From Gordionus sp. m RMFG-2023 (Eukaryota > Nematomorpha > Gordioida > Chordodea > Parachordodidae): a stretch of DNA of 64,000 nucleotides. Within the stretch, counting starts at the first letter, position 1, and each line of letters opens with the position of its first letter. This document shows positions 11,322 through 21,589 of the stretch, piece by piece. The stretch covers positions 3,474,846-3,538,845 of the forward strand of contig NC_088779.1 in assembly GCF_954871325.1 (NCBI RefSeq). The letters run 5' to 3'. The position numbers and the translations under genes are program-made. The notes beneath the pieces were generated by a model that saw nothing but the letters and a program-made list of their open reading frames with translations, ran no database searches and was not told the origin of the DNA.

Positions 11322-14300
11322 TAATTGAAGTATTATATGAGCGTTTTCTTTAACGTCTAAGCGATTTGTTCTCGCGATTTTAATTTTGTTGCGTTGCATG
11401 TACACTTGATAGGGTTCGATGTGGTATATCTTTTGATTCAACTTGTAAACGGCTTTCTAAAATAAGTGAATATTATGTGATAAATATACGTTAAATTAAA
11501 TTTTATTTATAGCCGGTCAAAGATCGGACTGAAGAAACATATTATGAATGTCTCATTAAGATAAGGTATTTTGTAAATTTAAAACCACCCTAATTTTCGG
11601 ACCTATGATGATTTTAACAAAAATCTCAGTGAAAGAAAGAAAGAAAGAAAGACCCATAACAATTTTTTCTTAGAAAAAAAAAGAGATTAGTCCTTTTAAT
11701 AATTTAAGTTGGGTAAATTTGATATCACGTGATTGCTTTGAAACTTTAGCATTGACAATAAATATTAGTATTTAACAGCTGATGAGAGAGAAATCTTAAA
11801 AAAACAGGTAAAACTAAATGGAACCCGTCAAATTCACCATTTTCCCGTCTCCGAGCAAATCTAACAAGACGGGGCTATACGTTTGACCGGTGACGTCATT
11901 CATCGAGATGTAGCCTTGTTTGAGATGAGCCAGGCGTGAAGCGTTAAAGTAGTACTTCAAAATTCTGTAATCCTCGTTGAGAGTTTGCAGTAAAGATTCC
12001 GGTAAATCGGTCATATCTACGATAATGTTCATCTCCCTGAGACCTTTCTCGAATGGAATGATTATATTTGGCCTAGAATTGTCTTCCATTTTGTATATTT
12101 CGTAATCTTGCTGCTGGTCCGCACTTACCCCATCTCCAATAAAAGCTACCTCGGGCTTGACCAGGGTAACGTACTCTGGGTATACCAATTCGATTTTTCC
12201 TTCTTAAATTTTTTTTTTATGTGTACAACCAATAATATTTTATACTCCTATATACATATATATAAATAAATTTGCGGTTGTTTGTGTTTTTTTCCAATGA
12301 CATGTATAATACCTAGACTGACGATTCAATCATTAAAAGTGTACATCGATGCAAATCAGCTGGAGACGCCAACTTGGTTACACTAATCATTATTAAAATT
12401 TTAAACGAGAGCCTAATTTATTCCTATATCTGACGCAAACTTTGTAAAAGAAAATCACCGGATCATCGAGATAATAAAGAAGCAAGTTATCAATTTAAAT
12501 AGTAGTTTTTAACATGAAAATAATTACTATACGTGTTACCAAAATGGCGTGTCCAGCTGATTCGCTTTTATCGACGCTCAAATAATGCATTTTAATGAAT
12601 GAATCGTCAGTCTGGGTATTATATATTTTTCGTTAATATAATGTCTAGACCTTTGTTCCTGCTATGAGAAAAATCTTCGGGCTTGCGTGATATTTTTCTG
12701 GATGAAATATTGAGTTGGCCGTTCATAAAAATCGGCTCGAAACCAGCAGTTTATAACAACACTAGAAAAAGTGTTGTTAAACTGCTAATCCAATATATTT
12801 ACCAGAGTTGTTAAAGGATCTAGATATAAAAATGTGGTATCTGTATCTAGATAGATTTTTGATCAAAATATCTGTATCTAGATATTATTTTAGACGATGT
12901 ATCTGTATCTAGATCCATTTAAAAAGTATCTAACAACTCTGATATTTACCCAAAAATAATACGCATCGAGATTTCATCAACAGATGTTCAATTTAAACAT
13001 TTCCGTGATCTATGGGCAAAATCTCCAGGCTAGCGGTAATATTTTTGGGCTAAAATATCGGGTTTAGCGTTTTTTTAAAAATCGAGTCGTTTAACAAGAC
13101 CAGTTGGAAATATTTTATTGTTAAATATTAACTTTCTTATTTTATTTTTTTTTATAAAGGAAATTTACTTTATAAATTTATATGCGTTGTTACTATCGTA
13201 AGAATTATTTATAGTTTTTTTGAATGTTTTACTTCTGTATATATATATAATCGTTGCAACAAATAAACCAAATTTATCCAGTGGCATAGCTAGTAATTTT
13301 TTGGGACTTTGCCTCACAGACCCCCCCCCCCGGTTAACGGTTTTGCAATGAAATATAAGATCTAATTTTTAATACAATATAATATAATATTTGCTTTAAT
13401 TCTAATTTTTTTACATTAATAACTATTAATATTATTGTATTGCAAACTTAATTAATATGAAATTATAAGTTATATTTTAATATGGTAACAAAATATAAAT
13501 TTTATATATACTATTATAAATTTTATGGTTGCTTTTTTGAAGAAAAAGTAAACACTTTTTTTAAAACTTATAAATAAAATCAACATTATATTAATGGTGA
13601 ATAACTAATTGTTGACAGTGAGTTGGTAATAAAAAATTGAAATGTTTTTGAGGTGTATATAAATATAATATTAAGATATTTCGTCATAGATATATTATAT
13701 AGAGTAAAGTTTTTATATATGAGCAGTGACGAAGCGTCCATAGAAGCAAGGGAAGCACTGCTTCCCTTGAAATTTTTCTTCCAAATTTATTAAATAAACT
13801 TAATATAATCTTTGTACTATGCTAAATAAACTTAACTGACTTCGTTAAAAAAATCAATATAATTTTTATATCGTTAAAAAATTAATATTATTTTTACTAT
13901 ATTAAAAAATTTACTATAATTTTTACTACGTTAGAAAAAATATAAATGAGGGAAGCAAATTTAATAATGCTTATTTTTTAAATAAATAAAGAGAAAATCA
14001 TGCATGCAATGATATTGTGTAATTTTACCATTAAAAAATAAGCATTGGGAAAGCAAATAAAAAATGCTTATTTTTTTAAATAAATAAAAGAGAATGAAAT
14101 TTTTTTTATATAATATTTTTTTCCTTATTTTTATTTAAATGAAAAAATTTTTCGCTTTTAAAATCCTTAATTAATGTTTAATAATTGTAATTGTATCATT
14201 GAAAATTTATTAACATTATCATATAGCTTAAGAAATTTTGGTGCGAAAATTGATTACTGAAGAAGGAAGACAAAAACCAATTTTACAAAACTTAAAATAG

Positions 14301-17300
14301 GAAATCAAAACTTGCATCCGTAATTTTTCTATCGATAAATATGAAAAATATGAATGGCTCACACTAGATGGGAATTTTCCAATTCTCTATCTAGTGTTGT
14401 GTAAACGGCTCGTTTTGAGCCGATTTTTAAAAACGGCTAACTCGATATTTCATCTAGAATATTATTAGGCAAGCCTGAAGATTTTGTTTGTAGAAGGAAC
14501 AAAGGTTTGGACATCTATTAGAGAAATCTATAGGCTTAGGCCATATTTTTCTGGGTAAAATATTGAGTTAGTCGTTTTTAAAAATTGGCTCAAAACGAGC
14601 CATTTAATAACACTAGATGCTTATTATTCCCAAAGAAAAAATATGTTTGGAGTGATAAAGAATTTTCGGATATGAATAATTTTGAAAGGCAGTTAAACGG
14701 CAAAGAATTAACCGTTCATTTGCGGTCGATGATTCAATTAAATACATTTGGCCAAAATCGTATTGAAAATACTAAAGTCAAATCAAATAGAGAAATATTG
14801 AAAATATTGATCAACTCTATATGTTTACTTCGAATTCAGGAGCTCGTAAGTGGTGATGATGAATCTTCTAATTCAGTAAATAGAGGAAATTATATTGAAT
14901 TAATTTATTTGCTCGCGGAAAAAAATTTACTATTGAAAAATCATTTAGAAATAGTGCAGTTTTTATTGGACTATCAAGCAATATTCAAAATGATTTGATT
15001 AATTCTATTTTATATGTCTTACACCAAAAAATATTAAATTCGTCGAATTGCTAGACATTAGTAAATTCCAAATAATCAAAATTTCCCAAAATATTTATTT
15101 GATAATTTAAGGTTAATGTCTATCAAATTTGAATTTTGTTCATTTTTCATTTGGATAGGCACTACCAAATATATTTATAATATATATTTAAAAAATCGTC
15201 ATTTTTGGAAAGCCTCTGTGGCCTAGTAGGCAAGAGCTTGGTTTACTTATCCCATGCTCCCGGGTTCGAATCCCGGGAATGATCATGATTTTTTTCTTAT
15301 TCTAACTTGGTGGTTGGGATAATATATAGGAGGCCGGACTCGACCACGTGATTCCGTATTAATATATTAAATAATAAGGATCTTATTACATTTTAATAAA
15401 TTTTGGTCGGTATTTAGCAAATTAGGTTGGTATTTAGAATATTTCCATACATTCACTTGGTAGTATGCATCATTAAACTAATTTAAACGACACTTATTCT
15501 CAATTTTTCGACTTACACAAGCTGGAAACCGAATTAAGGGTAGTGTTTCGAGATGTTGAATTTAGAAAGAAAAAGAATGTTAATGAAATACTTGAATTTT
15601 TAATATGCACCGATTTGATGAAAAGTTTTAGAGTTTTTTAAATTATGCAAATTCATCTTAACTTTGGCTTCAACAACAGCAAGTGCGAAACGGAGTTTTT
15701 CATTTTTAAAAGAATCAGATCTTATTGCAGAAACAGGATGAGCAAAAATCGATTATTCAATCTATCTTGGATTTCGATTAAAAAAAAATTATTAAAAAAT
15801 TTAAAATCTAACGATAACTTTTATAATGCATACTTGATCATTTCACTCAAAAACAAAGACGAATACCACTTATTTATAAATGTTAATGTTTTTATGGTTT
15901 GAGTTTGACTAAAATAAAAATAAAATTTTTTTTTGATTGCTTCCCTAGTAGTAAACTTGACGCTTCGTCACTGTATTTGAGAAAAGCAAACAAAATCTGG
16001 CAAGCTTCATACTTTGATATCAGACTAATGCCACATAAAAAAGGTTTCTAATAAAAATTCCTTAAGAATATTACATAAATTAATTCAGCCTTACATATAT
16101 GCGATACCAAAGTGAATATAATTATAAATTGAGTTGAGATTATACAGTGTTGTGATGATTTAATGAAACATATCGACGATTAAATTAAAACATATTCATA
16201 TAAATAAGGATATATTAAAAAAATTAAAGTGTTAAAAAAAATATATATTCATAAATCTATGAAGAAAAATGTAAAAAAGAACTGAGAAAATAAAGAAAAA
16301 TATTTTAAAAAAAAAGATACACAATCCACCCAATAGAAGTGTGAATACTTAAAAGTTTGGACCGGAAGGACCAAGGTAAAATCCTTTATTGGGGTCCACC
16401 TGAGATCTGTCTCATCTCTATATTTGTTACCTTTTAAATTTGTTTACATGTTTTTTTTTTTTAACATTTTGCTTAAATATAGTTTGTATAATATATAATA
16501 TGTTTTTTAATATATTTTTTTTAAAATTTAATATAAAATAAAAAAAATTTTATCGATATAAACAAAAAAAAATTTCCAATGGTAATTCATTATTAATATA
16601 ATGTAATGTAAAGTTAAAGAGTCTGTATATATTACTTATTTTTTTCTAGTACTTACAATTCAATTTTTTGTTCCTTTTAGCCCCCCTTAGCCGCTCTTAT
16701 TTTTTTCAATTACATATAATTCCTAGCCCTACAAAAACTCTTCGATATTGGGGCCGGGTTCCCATTGGTAGTTGAGTTTTACAACAAAAGGTAATTATCT
16801 ATCATGAAATAAATAAGTGTATATATATGGTTGTAGATGGGTTCGATACAATATCATAAACGCTAACACCAACAGAATTTTACTTATTTAACATAGACAT
16901 TTATAAATCAGACCTTGTCCTGCCTCCCCTATAAAATAATTATATGTGCAACATATTTATTTTTGTTAAAAGGATGAGCTATACGCGGGAAAGGATGAAT
17001 TTTCTCATGAAGGCTCTTTTGAAGGTGAATAATATAATTTTTTTTTTTAAATGTAAAAAAATGATACGCATATATTTCTTTTTTTGCAAACTATACTTTA
17101 TTGATAAAAAAATAAAATAAAGTAAGCCATAATGGAAAAATAATTAGGTGAAATTTATTGACAAATTTAAAGAGATAAATTGAATGAATTACGATAAGAA
17201 GAGCATTTACGTTGGGCAAAGACCCAGAAACATTTTAGATGCATTTATTTAGATATAACATAGTTTCTTTCTTTCACTTTCTTGCATAATTTGTCTTGAT

Positions 17301-17926
17301 GACAACAATTTTAAATCTTGTTTCATTAATTCCTGATTTGTCGCATAATAAAAGTTTCTTTTTCTTTTTTTAAAATTAAATTTAAATGATCTCACCATTT
17401 ATTAGTTATTTCTTTCTAATACGATTTTTTTACCGCATACAAGTTTTTAATAAAAGCAAAAATAAATTTTTAAAAAATAACGCCTCAAAAAGTTCATATG
17501 AAACCTATGAAAAGTTAGCTCCAGACAAGATCCTCAATATCTTTAAAAATTTAACTTAAACGATAATTTAAACATATTTTTTTGGTTCAAAGAAAGAATA
17601 ATTTTATATGGAATATTTGATAAAATTGCAGAATTTTTTAAAAAAAAGTTACTTTTTTAGGGTAAAAATAAATTTTTTATTTATGTAATTCCGATATTTA
17701 CTCTAGTGAGAAAACCTACCCCGGTCTCCCTTAATAAGTTTTGGATAATTAATTAGTTAATTATACATAAAAATTCCTTAATCAAAAAACAAAGGATGCT
17801 TTAAATTTCCTTTTTAAAAAAAAATATGAGAAAATGGAATGAAAAGAATATTATTATATTCATTTTACCTGCTAAATTCCCTGGGATATTCAGGAAAAAT
17901 GCTGCCAATATAATTAGAACTAACAT
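11322..17926 (-). CDS. 5' part of a secreted metalloprotease-like gene (gene 1)
   Basis: Three phase-compatible minus-strand exons are visible. Exon 1 (17926-17869) encodes a classic signal peptide, MLVLIILAAFFLNIPGNLA, and ends at GTAAAA in phase 1. Exon 2 (12202-11838) starts in the matching phase after TTTAAG, reads EGKIELVYPEYVTLVKPEV, and has the feel of a reprolysin (M12B) prodomain. It contains KYYFNASRLAHLKQGYI, resembling KYFRDVDENTYKGYV of gene 2, and ends at a GTGAAT donor after LLGDGKM (read through, the frame stops at 11814). Exon 3 (11456 leftward, to a GTTAAA donor at 11355 or a stop near 11322) starts KAVYKLNQKIYHIEPYQVYM in phase 0. No catalytic exon with HExxH is found further left, so the gene is either truncated or continues outside. 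The 5.7-kb first intron holds a hAT element and an opposite-strand gene. The family call is inference from gene 2. Confidence 0.5.
12295..12627. mobile_element. MITE with about 80-bp terminal inverted repeats (CAATGACAT...CCTAGACTG family)
   Basis: The left end reads CAATGACATGTATAATACCT then AGACTGACGATTCA. The right end is its inverse (TGAATCGTCAGTCTGGGTAT). Both continue inward to GCAAATCAGCTGG-like sequence. A second copy is at 33090-33415 in the opposite orientation. There is no coding capacity. Confidence 0.8.
12628..12802. mobile_element. truncated TAGTGTTGTTAA-family MITE pieces
   Basis: Sequence related to 14392-14615 (GATATTTTTCTGG, AAATATTGAGTTGGCCG, AACAACACTA) ends at 12764. A second left end, GTGTTGTTAAACTGC, begins at 12771 and is cut short by the element at 12803. 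This is a nested pile of short elements. Confidence 0.6.
12803..12941. mobile_element. hAT-type MITE (AGAGTTGTTAAAGGATC family), perfect 8-bp TSD
   Basis: 139 bp, close relative of 4168-4309, flanked on both sides by ATATTTAC (12795-12802 and 12942-12949). The perfect duplication shows a fairly recent hAT-type insertion. Confidence 0.9.
12950..13723. other. AT-rich DNA with a hAT-end-like fragment
   Basis: At 13279 CCAGTGGCATAGCTAG resembles the CAGTGGCGTAGCTA terminus of the MITEs at 18741 and 38332. It is followed by a poly-C tract. The rest is AT-rich without features. Confidence 0.45.
14392..14615. mobile_element. TAGTGTTGTTAA-family MITE nested in the hAT element
   Basis: The left end TAGTGTTGTGTAAACGGCTC and right end GAGCCATTTAATAACACTA are inverted repeats carrying CGTTTTGAGCCGATTTTTAA. 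It interrupts the hAT transposase region. It is related to 46572-46798, 46184-46386, 51227-51437 and 51912-52030. Confidence 0.8.
15212..15381 (+). mobile_element. tRNA-derived SINE, copy 1
   Basis: The head has pol III promoter-like boxes: TGGCCTAGTAGGCAAGAG (box A) and GGGTTCGAATCCC (box B, near 15262-15274). The acceptor-stem halves do not pair (GCCTCTG against AATGATC), so this is not a working tRNA. The tail (AACTTGGTGGTTGGGATAAT, then ACTCGACCACGTGATTC) is shared with the copy at 39542-39712, which defines a SINE family. It is inserted in the hAT element. Confidence 0.8.
16727..17252 (+). CDS. candidate three-exon 3' end of an unrecognised gene
   Basis: Exon 16727-16790 (acceptor ATAATTCCTAG, donor GTAATT) reads LQKLFDIGAGFPLVVEFYNK. 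Exon 16973-17024 (acceptor TTGTTAAAAG, donor GTGAAT) completes the split codon in phase and reads MSYTRERMNFLMKALLK. A last stretch 17199-17252 (acceptor TTACGATAAG) follows in phase 0 with KSIYVGQRPRNILDAFI and a TAG stop. All three share compatible phases and a coding-like composition. Upstream exons were not identified; a 20-base GC-rich piece near 16354 is possible. The locus lies inside the long intron of the minus-strand gene 1. Family not recognised. Confidence 0.4.
17253..17868. other. AT-rich intronic DNA of gene 1
   Basis: Low-complexity sequence between the plus-strand candidate gene and the signal-peptide exon. No feature is supported. Confidence 0.5.
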
Positions 17927-18352
17927 TTTAATAGTAATTTTTATACAAATAAATAATATTTATCTCTATTTTCAATTTTAACATTTGTATGATGAAATTT
18001 GTATTTTTTTTATTTAAAACTTATATAAATATTTGAACATTTTTTTTTAAGATGAAGATGTCTATTCTTTAGGCTGAATAAATAAAATAGGAAAAATTCC
18101 ATCTTAAAAAAATATATTTATATATACACTCTTATTTGGGTTATTAGAAAATAAGATTTCGAAGCCAATAAGTTTTTAAATTTAGATTAGAATAACAAAG
18201 TGATATTTAAAACTGATAGGAATGGCCTATTTAAGGAATAATATAGTTTTATTGTTCTGAGGATTAAATTTAGAGATACTTTTTTTATATAAAATTAAAA
18301 TGAAAGAATTTAAAAAAATATTAGAACAGACGCGTATGCACAAATCTTCCCC
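17927..18352. promoter_or_regulatory. presumed upstream region of gene 1
   Basis: AT-rich sequence immediately 5' of the minus-strand signal-peptide ATG at 17926. It probably contains the promoter and 5' UTR, but I cannot point to a specific TATA box or initiator in such AT-rich DNA. Confidence 0.25.
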
Positions 18353-18475
18353 CAGTGGCGTATCCAGGATTTTCTTATGGAGGGGGGGGGATGTTTGGGG
18401 GCTTCCACCCAAAACCCCTTACCTGGCCTTCAGCCAGCTTTTCCCCGGCCTTCGGCCGGGTCTTATGTTTTAGCT
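18353..18475. mobile_element. hAT-like MITE end fragment (CAGTGGCGTATCCAGG)
   Basis: Begins CAGTGGCGTATCCAGGATTT and then has a poly-G tract and GGCCTTCGGCCGGG, as in the complete MITEs at 18741 and 38332. No matching right end with a target duplication was found. Confidence 0.55.
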
Positions 18476-18740
18476 ATTCTTTTAAATTATTTATAATTTT
18501 TGAATAATTATATTTCTATTTTTAACTATTATTTACTAATTCGTGCTTATGGATATTACAAGCTATTTTTTTTATTTTAAGTTAGGTATATTATATTTAA
18601 TAAAGCCTTTTTAAATGTAAAGTTGAAATAAAGTTTAATGTCATTTTTTTATAAAATTTGCTTTAAAAACTAGCCTCAGCTTAAATTCTCATACAATATA
18701 AGTAGAATATATTTTTTTTTATTGAAAATACTAATAGTAG

Positions 18741-19141
18741 CAGTGGCGTAGCTACGGGGGTAGTTTCGAGTTTGGACCCCTCTCAGAGCAAAAATTTTTT
18801 TTTTAGATTATACGTTCAAAAGACTTAAAAGTGACTTTATATCAAATAAATACCATGAATATAAATATTTTTCTGGTTTTTATGTTTGTGGAAGGATATT
18901 ATATTACTATTGAAATTATTCTGGATAGTATTATTATAAAGTCATTGAGAATAATCTGCTAAATTATAATAACATATTATTGATGTAAAAAATATATTTA
19001 TTATATATTATCGAAGATATGGTTATGATTTGTAAGATAAACCAGGCCGAAGGCTCGTATAGGGGGCCTGGGGGGGGGAGAAGCCCCCAGGCTTTTATAT
19101 GTATGAATCCCCTCTAAGGAAAATTCTTAGCTACGTCACTG
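18741..19141. mobile_element. hAT MITE (CAGTGGCGTAGCTA family), copy 1
   Basis: 401 bp with termini CAGTGGCGTAGCTACGGG and CTTAGCTACGTCACTG, flanked by a perfect 8-bp duplication AATAGTAG (18733-18740 and 19142-19149). It is closely related to 38332-38724, sharing GATTATACGTTCAAAAGACT, for example. It contains a GC-rich AGGCCGAAGGCTCG segment. Non-coding, so it must be mobilised by a transposase elsewhere. Confidence 0.95.
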
Positions 19142-19289
19142 AATAGTAGTGTGTATAAAATATTGACTAAGAAAATAATTTAAAAAACAATTTTTTTTAA
19201 CTTCTTATCAAATACAATATTCTACAAATTTTTTTATTAAATACTATAATTATAATGTGATTTTTAATTTTCGTGGGAATGTTGCCAAT

Positions 19290-20108
19290 TCATCAAGAAT
19301 TTTTTGGAACCAAATCTCCGTGGATATTTAACAGAGCTAACCCATTTAGCCGAGATTCGGAAGTAGTACTTCGTAAATATGTTTTCAACTATCTCAAGTT
19401 GGAAAAAGTCCTTTCATTCGTACATGTTGTAATGGGCAAACATGCAAGAATATAAAACAACTTCAAAATATTTGGAAATTGAGCCAAGGTTTCTTTACAC
19501 CGGTTGAGCGCATCAATAGCATGCTCAGGCAAAATAGCTAAACGTATTAAATATTTATACCACAATTCGATCACTGATTTCAGTATCAATATCATAGGAA
19601 TAAAATTTTGCGAAATATTTAATTTTACCAATAGTGGCATTAGAAAACGAAGAAGGATCTTAGGGTAATAAAACTAGAAGATTGCTAAAGACTTGTTTTT
19701 ATCTAAAAATCATACTTTTATTTGAGATAAAAATGCATCTAAGGATGGGATGAAAATGATATTTAATATCTTTAGTTGAGACAATATTTATTTTACATCT
19801 AAATAATTGCCAAGGTGCTAGACTAGATTTAATAATGTTATATCATAAAAGTTAACCTTCGATTCAATGTCTAGATAAATATTATGAAAATATTCATCTA
19901 CATTCATTCTTATTGTATTTACCTATTCATATATATTTTCCACCAAATCAATTACCTGAACCAAATCTAAATTTGGTTTTTGTAAATTTCTATATAGTGA
20001 GCTATAGGAAAATAATTTATTGATGCAACTAGCAGAAATGATAAACTCTGATTGATCAATTGAATTCAATAATGATATCGCTTCTGCCGACACATTACTT
20101 TTTTTCAT
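19290..20108 (-). pseudogene. hAT transposase remnant (minus strand)
   Basis: Bases 20108-19923 read FIISASCINKLFSYSSLYRN and 19640-19389 read CLPITTCTNERTFSNLR. After a stop the same frame continues LKTYLRSTTSESRLNGLALL. The LPxTTxxNERxFSxLRxLKTYLRxT pattern is the C-terminal dimerisation region of hAT transposases of the DUF4371 type. The frame carries at least one in-frame stop and shifts between segments. No matching terminal repeats were found. Confidence 0.8.
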
Positions 20109-21560
20109 GCTCAGCCTTATTTAACTTTTGTATCTCTATTTCTTCTGTTCTACAAAATGGGATTAAAAATGAAAAATATTTAAAAAATTATAGATATTTT
20201 ATTAATAATTAAAAATATTATTAAAAATACTTATTAATTCTAACTCACTAATAATTTTGATTTTAATAAAATAATCATACATAATAATAAAATATTTTAC
20301 AGTTTGATTTCAATCTCTTTGACTAAAATTTTTTCCATTTTATTAATATTTTTGAATAAGGAAATTTTAAATTAAATTTATTTATAAAAAATAAGTTTTA
20401 TGTTTGAAAATTGATATTCAAATATTTGTGAAATTTTGATTGAGGGGGGGGGGGGGGGTAAAATTTTAATTAGCTTAAAATGATATTTATGAAAACAGTC
20501 AACCCCCCCCTCCAATTTTTCAAAAATAATAGTTTATATTAATTTATATTTTTATAATATTTACTCCTATCTCTTTTTTAAGAAAATATATATATTTAAC
20601 CCTTTCGAGCCCGAAATATTTCCCTCGATATTTCCGCTAATTCCCTTCAAAGTTTTTTTTATATTTGTGGATTTTTCCGAAATCATATAGCATTCCAGAT
20701 GATCCATATAAAGCGAAAATTTTAATTCCCCATTTATGCGGTTTTGGGCTAATATATTGTTTAAATCCATCTCCCTCTGGTATAATATGTGTTGAGGTCA
20801 TCTAAAAATTATTTATAAAAATTTTAAAAAAAAGTATAATAAAAAAAATTTCCCACTTTCTTAACCTTTTGCAAATATTATAGTGGCTTTCTACATGGAA
20901 AATAATCTATATTCATTTCTTACTATATCATATTTTTAATATTTAATTTTAAAAAATTGATAGAAAAAATTACATGATAAAATCCCAGTGTTACCAATTT
21001 GGATATCCTTTAAAAAATCATATAAATAATAGTTGTTAAAAATTTTTTTTTTTACTAAATATGAAATACTAGTAATAATCTATTATAAAAACATTTATAT
21101 ATATACCTTTTATTTATATATAGAATGGTTATCGATGTAAAAGTGCAAAAACTTTGGCGCGTAAAATACCTAACTTTGAACTTGTATTTTGATAAAATAA
21201 AATTATGATTTTGACAGATTAACGATAAAATATGAAATAATAAATATTTTGTAAATCCATGCGTCTAAATAGTAGCAACCATTATTTTTTTAAATATAAA
21301 AATTAACTGATTAAAAATTTTGATGAACAAATGATCTCGCTGGGCGCAAAAGGGTAATAACATTTATTTGTCACATTCATTTACTAAGTTATTTTATCAA
21401 TTAATTTAGATTTCAAGTTTTTCTTGGCGTAATATTTATCTATTATTTTCAAATTTCTAGTAACTTGATATATATCTATTTTCAAATTTCTAGTCAGATA
21501 TTTAATTATGGAAATAAGAATTTTTTTCAGGCATATTGATGATGAGAAAAATTCAAGTCA
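20109..21560. other. AT-rich DNA with poly-G and poly-C tracts
   Basis: Contains a G tract at 20443-20458 and a C tract near 20503-20512 in opposite sense, possibly ends of a decayed element. A minus-strand frame at 20567-20770 (starting MDLNNILAQNRINGELKFSL) is not recognised and is not called a gene. Confidence 0.4.
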
Positions 21561-21589
21561 TCTTACAAAAAAAAAGCAAAAAAGTACAA

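Larger units (their letters stand above)
13724..15973 (+). mobile_element. hAT transposon, 2.25 kb, degenerate, with nested insertions
   Basis: Terminal inverted repeats CAGTGACGAAGCGTC (left) and GACGCTTCGTCACTG (right) are flanked by TATATGAG / TATTTGAG, an 8-bp target duplication with one mismatch. Inside lie transposase remnants. Bases 14620-14998 read YVWSDKEFSDMNNFERQLNG and later RGNYIELIYLLAEKNLLLKN, typical of the DUF4371 part of hAT transposases. Bases 15650-15900 read SFSFLK and then KRIRSYCRNRMSKNRL in a shifted frame, the C-terminal dimerisation region. The transposase is interrupted by stops and frameshifts, by a MITE (14392-14615) and by a SINE (15212-15381), so it is inactive. 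Confidence 0.9.

Noticed and set aside
15212-15290. Functional tRNA gene
   Set aside because: Box A and box B are present but the acceptor-stem halves do not pair, and the sequence continues into a shared SINE tail.
20567-20770. N-terminal part of the hAT transposase remnant
   Set aside because: The 67-codon frame does not resemble hAT transposases and is separated from the remnant by non-coding DNA.
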